A DNA stretch of 64,000 nucleotides from Pseudomonas lalkuanensis (lineage in GTDB: Bacteria > Pseudomonadota > Gammaproteobacteria > Pseudomonadales > Pseudomonadaceae), in the NCBI RefSeq assembly GCF_008807375.1, contig NZ_CP043311.1:972001-1036000 (forward strand), read 5' to 3'. The position numbers and the translations under genes were made by a program. Position 1 is the stretch's first letter; the number at the start of each line of letters is the position of its first letter. The notes below the pieces were generated by a model that saw nothing but the letters and a program-made list of their open reading frames with translations, made no database searches and was not told the origin of the DNA. Of this stretch, positions 49,379 through 58,266 are shown piece after piece.

Positions 49379-50518
49379 ATGATCCCGAGAACCCTGTTCA
49401 GCTCCGATCACGAACTCTTCCGCGACAGCGTGCGCAAGTTTCTCGAGCAGGAGGCGGTGCCCTACCACCACCAGTGGGAGAAGGACGGCCACATCGACCG
49501 CGCCTTGTGGAACAAGGCTGGCGAGGCCGGCATGCTCTGCTCGCACATTCCTGAAGAGTACGGCGGCATGGGCGCCGACTTCCTCTACAGTGCGGTGGTG
49601 ATCGAGGAGATCGGCCGCCTGGGCCTGACCGGCATCGGCTTTTCCCTGCACTCCGACATCGTTGCGCCCTACATCCTCCACTACGGTTCCGAGGCGCAGA
49701 AACTGAAATACCTGCCCAAGCTGGTCAGTGGCGAACTGGTAACGGCCATCGCCATGACCGAGCCGGGCGCCGGTTCCGATCTACAGGGCGTGAAGACCAC
49801 CGCTGTGCTGGACGGCGACGAGTACGTCATCAACGGCTCCAAGACCTTCATCACCAACGGCTTCCTGGCCGACCTGGTGATCGTTGTGGCCAAGACCGAT
49901 CCCAAGGCCGGCGCCAAGGGCACCAGCCTGTTCCTGGTGGAAGCGGGCACGCCGGGCTTCGCCAAGGGCAAGCGTCTGGAAAAAGTCGGCATGAAGGCCC
50001 AGGACACTTCCGAACTGTTCTTCCAGGATGTTCGTGTACCCAAGGAGAACCTGCTGGGCCAGGCGGGGATGGGGTTCGCCTATCTGATGCAGGAACTGCC
50101 CCAGGAGCGCCTGACGGTGGGTATCGGCGCCTTGGCCTCGGCCGAGGCTGCGTTGAACTGGACCCTGGATTACACCCGCGAGCGCAAGGCGTTCGGCAAG
50201 TCCGTCGCCGAATTCCAGAACACCCGTTTCAAGCTGGCGGAAATGGCTACCGAGATCCAGATTGGCCGTGTCTTCGTCGATCGCTGCCTGGAGTTGCATT
50301 TGCAGGGCAAGCTGGACGTGCCCACTGCGGCGATGCTCAAGTACTGGGGCACCGATCTGCAGTGCAAGGTACTGGACGAGTGCGTGCAGCTGCACGGCGG
50401 CTACGGCTTCATGTGGGAGTACGCGGTGGCGCGAGCCTGGGCGGACGCGCGAGTGCAGCGGATTTATGCAGGCACCAACGAAATCATGAAGGAGATCATC
50501 GCCCGTTCCCTGGTCTGA
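49379..50518 (+). CDS. Acyl-CoA dehydrogenase
   Basis: A 379-residue FAD enzyme introducing the alpha,beta double bond in acyl-CoA. FAD/substrate signature AIAMTEPGAGSDLQGVKTTA near 121-140, and the C-terminal signature QLHGGYGFMWEYAVARAWAD, then IYAGTNEIMKEI with a Glu in the position of the catalytic base of short/medium-chain types. Chain-length preference cannot be read; the sequence resembles the long-chain group. The ATG at 49379 (MIPRTLFSSDHELFRD) is the family start. Confidence 0.94.
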   Translation: MIPRTLFSSDHELFRDSVRKFLEQEAVPYHHQWEKDGHIDRALWNKAGEAGMLCSHIPEEYGGMGADFLYSAVVIEEIGRLGLTGIGFSLHSDIVAPYILHYGSEAQKLKYLPKLVSGELVTAIAMTEPGAGSDLQGVKTTAVLDGDEYVINGSKTFITNGFLADLVIVVAKTDPKAGAKGTSLFLVEAGTPGFAKGKRLEKVGMKAQDTSELFFQDVRVPKENLLGQAGMGFAYLMQELPQERLTVGIGALASAEAALNWTLDYTRERKAFGKSVAEFQNTRFKLAEMATEIQIGRVFVDRCLELHLQGKLDVPTAAMLKYWGTDLQCKVLDECVQLHGGYGFMWEYAVARAWADARVQRIYAGTNEIMKEIIARSLV

Positions 50519-50531
50519 GCCTCCGGTGAAT

Positions 50532-50568
50532 GCAGGAAGCCCGGCGATTGCCGGGCTTCTGCTTTTTT
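50532..50568. terminator. Terminator between acyl-CoA dehydrogenase and aldo-keto reductase
   Basis: GAAGCCCGGC-GATT-GCCGGGCTTC extended by GCA/TGC with one bulged base, then TTTTTT. Serves the plus-strand gene; the AKR stop codon lies within its T-run. Confidence 0.88.
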
Positions 50569-51604
50569 ACGGGGCCGGGTTCGGCTGGTCCTTGTGGATG
50601 GCGGCGATGCCTTCGAGCACGTCTTCCGAAAGCGTCAGCTCGGTACTGCGCAGGTTCGCTTCCAGTTGCTCCAGGGAGGTGGCGCCGATGATGTTGCTGG
50701 TCACGAAAGGTCGGGCGGTGACGAAGGCCAGCGCCATCTGCGCCGGGTCCAGGCCATGCTCACGAGCCAGCTGGACATAGCGCGAGCAGGCGGATTGGGA
50801 CTGCGGGTTGGTGTAGCGGGTGAAGCGGCTGAAAAGGGTGATCCGGGCGTTGGCCGGGCGGGCGCCGTTCTCATACTTGCCGGAGAGCATGCCGAAGGCC
50901 ATGGGGGAATAGGCCAGCAGGCCGCATCGCTCGCGCATCGCCACTTCGGCCAGGCCCACTTCGAAACTGCGGTTGAGCAGGTTGTAGGGGTTCTGGATGG
51001 AAACAACGCGGGGCAGGCCGAGTTGATCGGCAAGCTGGAGGAACTTCATCGTGCCCCAGGGAGTTTCGTTGGACAGACCGATGTGGCGGATCTTGCCGGC
51101 TTTCACCTGTTCGCCGAGGACCTCGAGGGTTTCCTGCAGCGGGGTGAATACTTCCTCCTTGTGCTGATAGCCGAGCTGGCCGAAGAAGTTGGTGCTGCGC
51201 TCGGGCCAGTGCAGTTGGTAGAGGTCGATCCAGTCGGTCTGCAGGCGTTTGAGGCTGGCATCCAGGGCGGCAGTGATGTGCTGGCGATTGTGTTTCAGGT
51301 TGCCGCCGCGGATGTGGCTGATGCCGTTGCCGGGGCCAGCGACCTTGCTCGCCAGGATCCAGTCGGCGCGGTCACGGCGCCTGGCGAACCAGTTGCCGAT
51401 GATGGTTTCGGTGGCGCTGTAGGTTTCAGCACGCGGCGGCACCGGATACATCTCGGCGGTATCCATGAAGTTGATGCCGTAGGCCTTGGCACGCTCGATC
51501 TGGGCGAAGGCTTCGGTCTCGGTGTTCTGTTCGCCCCAGGTCATCGTTCCCAGGCAAAGGCTGCTGACCTTGAGGTCGGTGCAGCCAAGTTGGCGGTATT
51601 CCAT
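50567..51604 (-). CDS. NADP(H)-dependent aldo-keto reductase (Tas-like)
   Basis: A 345-residue TIM-barrel oxidoreductase of the Tas/AKR11-type group. DTAEMYPVPPRAETYSATE holds the catalytic Asp/Tyr, WILASKVAGPG carries the Lys, and IDLYQLHWPER the His. Natural substrate unknown; E. coli Tas can support prephenate-dependent tyrosine formation in mutants. The ATG at 51602-51604 (MEYRQLGCTDLKVS) is the family start; the 222 bp of open frame upstream are non-coding leader. Confidence 0.92.
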   Translation of the reverse strand: MEYRQLGCTDLKVSSLCLGTMTWGEQNTETEAFAQIERAKAYGINFMDTAEMYPVPPRAETYSATETIIGNWFARRRDRADWILASKVAGPGNGISHIRGGNLKHNRQHITAALDASLKRLQTDWIDLYQLHWPERSTNFFGQLGYQHKEEVFTPLQETLEVLGEQVKAGKIRHIGLSNETPWGTMKFLQLADQLGLPRVVSIQNPYNLLNRSFEVGLAEVAMRERCGLLAYSPMAFGMLSGKYENGARPANARITLFSRFTRYTNPQSQSACSRYVQLAREHGLDPAQMALAFVTARPFVTSNIIGATSLEQLEANLRSTELTLSEDVLEGIAAIHKDQPNPAP

Positions 51605-51691
51605 CGCTGCCTCCTGCGTCTTCGATAAAGAACGCATGAAATCAGGTTGAAATTTTTCCTGCAATCGGCATAATTCCGCGGCTTTCTTTGC

Positions 51692-51738
51692 GGGGATGCC
51701 TAGCCTGCGAAGATTGAAGGTGGGGATGCCTAGCCTGC
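51692..51738. repeat. 17-bp direct repeat, 30-bp period
   Basis: GGGGATGCCTAGCCTGC at 51692-51708 is repeated exactly at 51722-51738. It lies in the 276-bp gap between the divergent AKR and rplM genes. Confidence 0.75.
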
Positions 51739-51803
51739 CGAAAACCCTTTTGCCGTAGCGGACGCGCTGACCCGAGCCCCCGATAGCGTCTGTTTCCGGC
51801 TGT

Positions 51804-51839
51804 CCCTGACTTGTCAGGGCGAGCACTATTCAGTAAGAT
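51804..51839 (+). promoter_or_regulatory. rplM-rpsI promoter with dyad over the -35
   Basis: TTGTCA (51811-51816) and TAAGAT (51834-51839) are 17 bp apart, a strong sigma-70 promoter about 42 bp before rplM. The -35 sits inside CCCTGAC-TT-GTCAGGG (51804-51819), a perfect dyad that could be an operator. Confidence 0.7.
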
Positions 51840-51880
51840 CCGCCGTCTTATTTTCAGGGCGGCCCCTGAGGCTATAGCGA

Positions 51881-52309
51881 ATGAAGACTTTTACTGCAAA
51901 ACCGGAAACTGTTAAGCGCGACTGGTACGTCGTCGACGCTGCAGGTCAGACCCTGGGTCGTCTGGCCACCGAAATTGCCAGCCGTCTGCGTGGCAAGCAC
52001 AAGCCCGAATACACCCCTCACGTTGACACCGGCGACTACATCGTCGTGATCAATGCCGAGCAGGTTCGTGTTACCGGTGCCAAGACCACCGACAAGATGT
52101 ACTACTCGCACTCCGGCTTCCCGGGCGGCATCAAGGAAATCAACTTCGAGAAGCTGATTGCCAAGGCCCCCGAGCGCGTGATCGAGACCGCGGTAAAAGG
52201 CATGCTGCCGAAGAACCCGCTGGGCCGCGACATGTATCGCAAGCTGAAGGTGTACAAGGGTGCTGTTCACCCGCACACCGCTCAGCAGCCCCAAGAACTG
52301 AAGATTTAA
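51881..52309 (+). CDS. rplM: 50S ribosomal protein L13
   Basis: A 142-residue ribosomal protein, full length, with the L13 signature ([23 protein letters not shown]). An early assembly protein of the large subunit. In E. coli L13 represses its own operon through the leader; here the leader is only about 35 nt. Followed after 15 bp by rpsI. Confidence 0.98.
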   Translation: MKTFTAKPETVKRDWYVVDAAGQTLGRLATEIASRLRGKHKPEYTPHVDTGDYIVVINAEQVRVTGAKTTDKMYYSHSGFPGGIKEINFEKLIAKAPERVIETAVKGMLPKNPLGRDMYRKLKVYKGAVHPHTAQQPQELKI

Positions 52310-52324
52310 CGGGATAAGTTCATT

Positions 52325-52717
52325 ATGTCGGCGACTCAAAACTACGGCACCGGCCGTCGTAAGACTGCTACCGCTCGCGTCTTCCTGCGTCCGGGCACTG
52401 GCAAGATCTCCATCAACAACCGCAGCCTGGATACCTTCTTCGGCCGCGAAACCGCTCGCATGGTCGTGCGTCAGCCCCTGGAGCTGACCGAGACCGTCGA
52501 GAAGTTCGATATCTACGTTACCGTCGTTGGCGGTGGTGTAAGTGGCCAGGCCGGTGCTATCCGTCACGGTATCACCCGCGCCCTGATCGAATACGACGAG
52601 ACCCTGCGCAGCCCGCTGCGTAAGGCCGGCTACGTAACTCGCGATGCTCGCGAAGTTGAGCGTAAGAAAGTCGGTCTGCGTAAAGCGCGTAAGCGTCCGC
52701 AGTACTCCAAGCGTTAA
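52325..52717 (+). CDS. rpsI: 30S ribosomal protein S9
   Basis: A 130-residue S9 with the N-terminal [14 protein letters not shown] and the C-terminal basic tail ending KRPQYSKR, which reaches the P-site tRNA. Co-transcribed with rplM and ended by a strong terminator. Confidence 0.98.
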   Translation: MSATQNYGTGRRKTATARVFLRPGTGKISINNRSLDTFFGRETARMVVRQPLELTETVEKFDIYVTVVGGGVSGQAGAIRHGITRALIEYDETLRSPLRKAGYVTRDAREVERKKVGLRKARKRPQYSKR

Positions 52718-52731
52718 TTCTACGCTTGCAA

Positions 52732-52767
52732 AAAGCGCCCAGTTTCTTCGGAACTGGGCGTTTTTTT
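52732..52767 (+). terminator. Terminator after rpsI
   Basis: CGCCCAGTT (52736-52744) and AACTGGGCG (52752-52760) followed by seven T. Separates ribosomal genes from petABC. Confidence 0.92.
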
Positions 52768-52928
52768 ATGCGCCCGAATTTTGCCCTGCGACAGCTTGTC
52801 GCACTCGCGAATCCCCCGCCAATCAAGGCTTTCAGGTCATTTGTATCCGGCTATTACCTTGTCAGCAAAGGGGGTTTTCTTTACCATTTGGCGAATTTTT
52901 TGCGCGGCTCGATTTTTTACTTAGTAGA

Positions 52929-52945
52929 GGCCTGAACAACAGGCC
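52929..52945 (+). other. Leader stem-loop before petA
   Basis: GGCCTG-AACAA-CAGGCC, 25 bp before the petA ATG and just before its ribosome site (GGGAG). It lies in the mRNA leader if the promoter is in the AT-rich stretch 52860-52925. May modulate stability or translation. Confidence 0.4.
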
Positions 52946-52970
52946 ACAGAAGCTGATGGGAGACGACTGA

Positions 52971-53564
52971 ATGAGCAATGACGGCGTGAATGCAGGCCGG
53001 CGTCGCTTCCTCGTAGCGGCCACGTCCGTGGTCGGTGCTGCGGGAGCGGTGGGGGCTGCGGTCCCGTTCGTGGGGTCATGGCTGCCCAGTGCCAAGGCCA
53101 AGGCCGCGGGTGCACCGGTCAAGGTGAATATAAGCAAGGTCGAAGCTGGCCAGCAGATCATCGCCGAATGGCGCGGTCAGCCGGTGTTCATCGTGCGTCG
53201 TACCGAGGAAATCCTGGCTAACCTGCCGAAGATCCACGACCGCATGGCCGATCCGGAGTCCAAGGCTTCGGTACAACCGACCTATGTGGATCCGGTCAGC
53301 CGCTCGATCAAGCCGGAAATCCTGGTTCTGGTCGGCATCTGCACCCACCTGGGTTGCTCGCCGTCCTTCCGCCCGGAAGTCGCGCCGGCTGACCTGGGCG
53401 CCGAGTGGGTTGGCGGCTACTTCTGCCCCTGCCATGGCTCCCGCTATGACCTCGCCGGCCGTGTCTACAAGGCGCAACCCGCGCCGATCAACCTGCCGGT
53501 GCCGCCGTACTCGTATGAGACGGATGACGTCATCGTCGTCGGTGTGGACCAGGAGAAGGCCTGA
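52971..53564 (+). CDS. petA: Ubiquinol-cytochrome c reductase Rieske iron-sulfur subunit
   Basis: A 197-residue Rieske protein of the bc1 complex. A Tat-type N-terminus (GRRRFLVAATS, then a hydrophobic helix to about 40) exports the folded cluster domain. Cluster ligands are Cys124 and His126 in CTHLGC and Cys152 and His155 in CPCHGSRYD; Cys129 and Cys154 form the usual disulfide. The stop overlaps petB by one base. Confidence 0.97.
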   Translation: MSNDGVNAGRRRFLVAATSVVGAAGAVGAAVPFVGSWLPSAKAKAAGAPVKVNISKVEAGQQIIAEWRGQPVFIVRRTEEILANLPKIHDRMADPESKASVQPTYVDPVSRSIKPEILVLVGICTHLGCSPSFRPEVAPADLGAEWVGGYFCPCHGSRYDLAGRVYKAQPAPINLPVPPYSYETDDVIVVGVDQEKA

Positions 53565-54775
53565 TGAGCAAATTCATGGAATGGGTCGATGCGCGCTTCC
53601 CCGCGACCAAGATGTGGGAAGACCATCTGAGCAAGTACTACGCACCGAAGAACTTCAACTTCTTCTATTTCTTCGGTTCGCTGGCACTGCTGGTACTGGT
53701 CAACCAGATCCTCACTGGTATCTGGCTGACCATGAGCTTCACTCCGTCCGCAGAAGAAGCCTTTGCGTCCGTCGAATACATCATGCGCGACGTGGAGTAC
53801 GGCTGGATCATCCGCTACCTGCACTCCACCGGTGCATCGGCGTTCTTCATCGTTGTCTACCTGCACATGTTCCGCGGCCTGCTCTACGGTTCCTACCAGA
53901 AGCCCCGTGAGCTGGTGTGGATCTTCGGCATGCTGATCTACCTCGCCCTGATGGCCGAGGCCTTCATGGGTTATCTGCTGCCCTGGGGCCAGATGTCCTA
54001 CTGGGGTGCCCAGGTGATCATCTCGCTGTTCGGTGCCATCCCGGTTGTGGGTGATGACCTGACCCAGTGGATCCGTGGTGACTACCTGATCTCCGGTATT
54101 ACCCTGAACCGCTTCTTCGCCCTGCACGTGATCGCCCTGCCGATCGTCCTGCTCGGCCTGGTCGTGCTGCACATCCTGGCACTGCACGAAGTGGGTTCGA
54201 ACAACCCGGATGGTGTGGACATCAAGAAGAAGAAGGACGAGAACGGCATTCCGCTCGACGGCATCGCGTTCCACCCCTACTACTCCGTGAAAGACATCGT
54301 CGGCGTCGTAGTGTTCCTCTTCGTGTTCTGCTTCGTGGTGTTCTTCTTCCCGGAAATGGGTGGTTACTTCCTCGAGAAGCCGAACTTCGAACAGGCCAAC
54401 CCGTTCAAGACTCCTGAGCACATCGCACCGGTTTGGTACTTCACCCCCTTCTACGCGATCCTCCGTGCGGTACCGGACAAGCTCCTCGGCGTAATCGCCA
54501 TGGGTGCTGCCATCGCCGTGCTGTTCGTGCTGCCGTGGCTGGACCGCAGCCCTGTGAAGTCCATGCGCTACAAGGGCTGGCTGAGCAAGATCTGGCTGCT
54601 GGTGTTCTGCGTTTCCTTCGTGATCCTTGGCGTGCTGGGCGTTCTGGCCCCGACTCCGGGTCGTACCCTGCTGTCCCAGGTGTGCACCATCCTGTACTTC
54701 GCGTACTTCATCCTGATGCCGTTCTACACAAGGATGGAAAAAACCAAACCGGTACCGGAAAGGGTGACAGGCTGA
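53564..54775 (+). CDS. petB: Cytochrome b subunit of the bc1 complex
   Basis: A 403-residue membrane subunit holding two hemes b and the two quinone sites. It has eight or nine hydrophobic helices; paired heme histidines lie in VVYLHMFRG and ALHVIALP segments. The Qo-site motif reads PVWY (after PEHIA) rather than PEWY, a natural variant in several proteobacteria that I recall but cannot check. One-base overlap with petA and petC. Confidence 0.97.
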   Translation: MSKFMEWVDARFPATKMWEDHLSKYYAPKNFNFFYFFGSLALLVLVNQILTGIWLTMSFTPSAEEAFASVEYIMRDVEYGWIIRYLHSTGASAFFIVVYLHMFRGLLYGSYQKPRELVWIFGMLIYLALMAEAFMGYLLPWGQMSYWGAQVIISLFGAIPVVGDDLTQWIRGDYLISGITLNRFFALHVIALPIVLLGLVVLHILALHEVGSNNPDGVDIKKKKDENGIPLDGIAFHPYYSVKDIVGVVVFLFVFCFVVFFFPEMGGYFLEKPNFEQANPFKTPEHIAPVWYFTPFYAILRAVPDKLLGVIAMGAAIAVLFVLPWLDRSPVKSMRYKGWLSKIWLLVFCVSFVILGVLGVLAPTPGRTLLSQVCTILYFAYFILMPFYTRMEKTKPVPERVTG

Positions 54776-55557
54776 TGAAAAAGCTATTTGCTGCATTTGT
54801 TTTCGCTGCACTGCCGGCCCTCTCGTTTGCGTCGGGCGGCACTGAAGTGCATCTGGACAAGGTCGATATCGACCTGACCGACAAGGCTGCCATGCAGGAT
54901 GGCGCGCGTACCTTCGCGAACTACTGCATGGGCTGCCACAGCGCCAAGTTCCAGCGTTATGAGCGCGTAGCCAAGGACCTGGGCATTTCGGAAGAGTTGA
55001 TGCTGCAGAACCTGGTCTTCACTGGCGCCAAGATCGGCGACCACATGAAGATCGGCATGCAGCCTCAGGACGCCAAGGTATGGTTCGGCGCAGCACCGCC
55101 GGACCTGACCCTGGTTGCCCGCGTACGTGGCACCGACTGGCTGTACAGCTACCTGCGTTCTTTCTATGAAGATCCTGCGCGTCCGTGGGGCGTGAACAAC
55201 AAGGTCTTCCCGAATGTGGGCATGCCGAACGTGCTGGTCAGCCTGCAGGGCCGTCAGGTTGTCGGTTGCAAGCAGGTTCAGGTGGTTGAGGACGGCAAGA
55301 AGCAGTTCGATCCGCTGACCGGCGCGCCGCTGACCCATGAGGCCTGCGACCAGCTGACCGTGCTGCCGAAGACCGGCAAGCTGACCGAAGCCGAATTCGA
55401 CGAGAAGGTCCAGAACCTGGTGACCTTCCTCGCCTACTCGGCCAACCCGGTCAAGCTGGAAAGCCAGCGCATCGGTACCTATGTCCTGCTGTACCTGGCG
55501 TTCTTCTTCGTGTTCGCCTACCTGCTCAAGCGCGAGTACTGGAAGGACGTTCACTGA
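54775..55557 (+). CDS. petC: Cytochrome c1 of the bc1 complex
   Basis: A 260-residue periplasmic cytochrome anchored by a C-terminal helix (about 236-253). Sec signal peptide (1-19), heme motif CMGCH at 51-55, and the axial Met in NVGMPNVLV. It passes electrons from the Rieske centre to soluble cytochrome c. The pet operon ends at a terminator 24 bp downstream. Confidence 0.97.
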   Translation: MKKLFAAFVFAALPALSFASGGTEVHLDKVDIDLTDKAAMQDGARTFANYCMGCHSAKFQRYERVAKDLGISEELMLQNLVFTGAKIGDHMKIGMQPQDAKVWFGAAPPDLTLVARVRGTDWLYSYLRSFYEDPARPWGVNNKVFPNVGMPNVLVSLQGRQVVGCKQVQVVEDGKKQFDPLTGAPLTHEACDQLTVLPKTGKLTEAEFDEKVQNLVTFLAYSANPVKLESQRIGTYVLLYLAFFFVFAYLLKREYWKDVH

Positions 55558-55580
55558 TACGCCGTTGTACCGTTGTCAAA

Positions 55581-55613
55581 GCGCGCGCCCTTATAGGGCG
55601 CGCGCGTCTTTTT
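55581..55613 (+). terminator. Terminator after petC
   Basis: GCGCGCGCCC-TTATA-GGGCGCGCGC (55581-55605), then GTCTTTTT. Very stable 10-bp GC stem. Confidence 0.9.
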
Positions 55614-55644
55614 GCCCCTGAATAATCCGAGTGAGGAGGGCGCA

Positions 55645-56262
55645 ATGGCCGTCACCAACAGGCTGGCCTGTTATTCCGACCCTGCCGACCACTACTCCCA
55701 TCGCGTGCGCATCGTGCTCGCCGAGAAGGGGGTCGCCGCCGAGATCATCAACGTCGAGCCGGGCCGTTGCCCACCCAAGCTGGCTGAGGTGAACCCCTAT
55801 GGCAGCGTTCCGACCCTGGTGGATCGCGATCTGGCTCTCTATGAATCCACGGTAGTGATGGAATATCTCGAAGAGCGATATCCCCATCCGCCGCTGCTTC
55901 CGGTGTACCCGGTGGCTCGTGCCAATACCCGCCTGCTCATCCATCGCGTGCAGCGCGACTGGTGCTCTCTGGTGGATCGCATCCTCGATCCGCGCAGCAA
56001 GGACGCCGACAAGGCACTGGCACGCAAGGAATTGCGCGAAAGCCTGACGGGTGTGTCGCCACTCTTTGCGGACAAGCCGTACTTTCTGAGCGAAGATTTC
56101 AGCCTGGTGGATTGCTGCCTGCTGCCGATTCTCTGGCGCCTTCCCGTGCTGGGTATCGAACTGCCGCGGCCGGCCAAGCCTCTTCTGGATTACATGGAGC
56201 GCGCATTTGCTCGTGACTCCTTCCAGGCTAGCCTGTCCGCCGCAGAGCGCGAAATGCGCTGA
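55645..56262 (+). CDS. sspA: Stringent starvation protein A
   Basis: A 205-residue GST-fold protein that binds RNA polymerase and helps stationary-phase and virulence gene control; it lacks glutathione-transferase activity in studied homologues. The N-terminal thioredoxin-like part begins [23 protein letters not shown]; the helical domain follows from about 90. The ATG at 55645 has GAGGAGG just upstream. 10 bp before sspB. Confidence 0.95.
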   Translation: MAVTNRLACYSDPADHYSHRVRIVLAEKGVAAEIINVEPGRCPPKLAEVNPYGSVPTLVDRDLALYESTVVMEYLEERYPHPPLLPVYPVARANTRLLIHRVQRDWCSLVDRILDPRSKDADKALARKELRESLTGVSPLFADKPYFLSEDFSLVDCCLLPILWRLPVLGIELPRPAKPLLDYMERAFARDSFQASLSAAEREMR

Positions 56263-56272
56263 GGAGACCCAG

Positions 56273-56701
56273 ATGAATTCCAGTCGTCCCTACCTGGTCC
56301 GTGCCCTCTACGAGTGGATTGTCGATAACGATTGCACGCCGCATCTGCTGGTGAACGCCGAGCATGCTGGTGTGCGGGTTCCGCCTGGCTACGCCAATGA
56401 TGGCCAGATCGTTCTCAATGTATCGCCAAGCGCGGTGCGCCACCTGCACATGGACAACGACGCCGTGAGCTTCGAAGGGCGTTTCGGTGGAGTTGCCCAC
56501 AGCCTCTACATCCCTTCAGCTGCTGTGATGGCGATCTATGCCCGTGAGAATGGCCAGGGCATGGTGTTCGATCTCGAGCCGCCGCTGCCGGGCGATGATC
56601 CTGAGCCGGAGGGCGATGGGCCTTCCGGTGGCGAGCCGTCGGGCTCGGGTGGTGAGCCTTCGCGCCCCAGTGGCCGGCCCAGCCTGAAAGTGGTCAAGTA
56701 A
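56273..56701 (+). CDS. sspB: ClpXP protease specificity-enhancing factor SspB
   Basis: Adaptor of 142 residues that delivers ssrA-tagged peptides to ClpXP. The globular Sm-like domain covers about 5-105; a disordered Gly/Ser/Pro/Glu linker leads to the C-terminal PSLKVVK, the ClpX-docking motif. Start ATG at 56273 with GAGGAG. Coupled with sspA as in other gammaproteobacteria. Confidence 0.95.
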   Translation: MNSSRPYLVRALYEWIVDNDCTPHLLVNAEHAGVRVPPGYANDGQIVLNVSPSAVRHLHMDNDAVSFEGRFGGVAHSLYIPSAAVMAIYARENGQGMVFDLEPPLPGDDPEPEGDGPSGGEPSGSGGEPSRPSGRPSLKVVK

Positions 56702-56734
56702 CAAAAAAGGCGATCCTCGGATCGCCTTTTTTGT
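56701..56734. terminator. Bidirectional terminator, sspB / BON lipoprotein gene
   Basis: ACAAAAAAGGCGATCC and its near-perfect complement form a long dyad with A-run and T-run between convergent genes. Confidence 0.9.
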
Positions 56735-56748
56735 GTCTGCGGTCAGGG

Positions 56749-57881
<1,133 letters not shown>

Positions 57882-57897
57882 TCAGTGGGGCGACCGA

Positions 57898-58266
57898 TCA
57901 GGTGTCGAAGGCGTTCTTCAGCCAGGTCAGTCGCGGGGGTGAATCACCGTCCATTGCATCGACGGCAATCACATCAAATCTACAAGGGTGTTTTGCCCAG
58001 CGGGTTTCCTGCTGGAGGAACTGCTGGGCGGCGTATGCCAGTTTTTCGCGCTTGCGGGCATCTACGCTCTCGAGTGCGCCGCCCCAACCGGTATGCCGGC
58101 GGTGGCGGACTTCGGCGAATACTACTGTATCGCCGTCGAGCATGACCAGATCGAGCTCGCCCCGCCGGCACAGCCAGTTCTGGGACAACAGACGAAGCCC
58201 ATTTGCTTCGAGGTGGGCGCGGGCAATGGCTTCCGCCGCTTGCCCGCGGGCTCGTCGATCGATCAA
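57898..58266 (-). CDS. YraN-family (UPF0102) nuclease-like protein, TTG start
   Basis: A 122-residue restriction-endonuclease-like fold. The motif GELDLVMLDGDTVVFAEVRHR (Glu-Asp-X-Glu-type metal site) is seen. Function not established. The best start is TTG at 58266-58264, overlapping the TGA stop of lppC (TTGA): it gives [20 protein letters not shown], the family N-terminus. Earlier in-frame codons would lie within lppC and add an unrelated Arg/Pro-rich sequence. Confidence 0.87.
   Translation of the reverse strand: MIDRRARGQAAEAIARAHLEANGLRLLSQNWLCRRGELDLVMLDGDTVVFAEVRHRRHTGWGGALESVDARKREKLAYAAQQFLQQETRWAKHPCRFDVIAVDAMDGDSPPRLTWLKNAFDT

Noticed and set aside
54421..54440. Altered Qo-site motif in cytochrome b (PVWY in place of PEWY) as a functional defect
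   Set aside because: PVWY is a known natural variant in several proteobacterial and other cytochromes b, so it is not evidence of an inactive complex.
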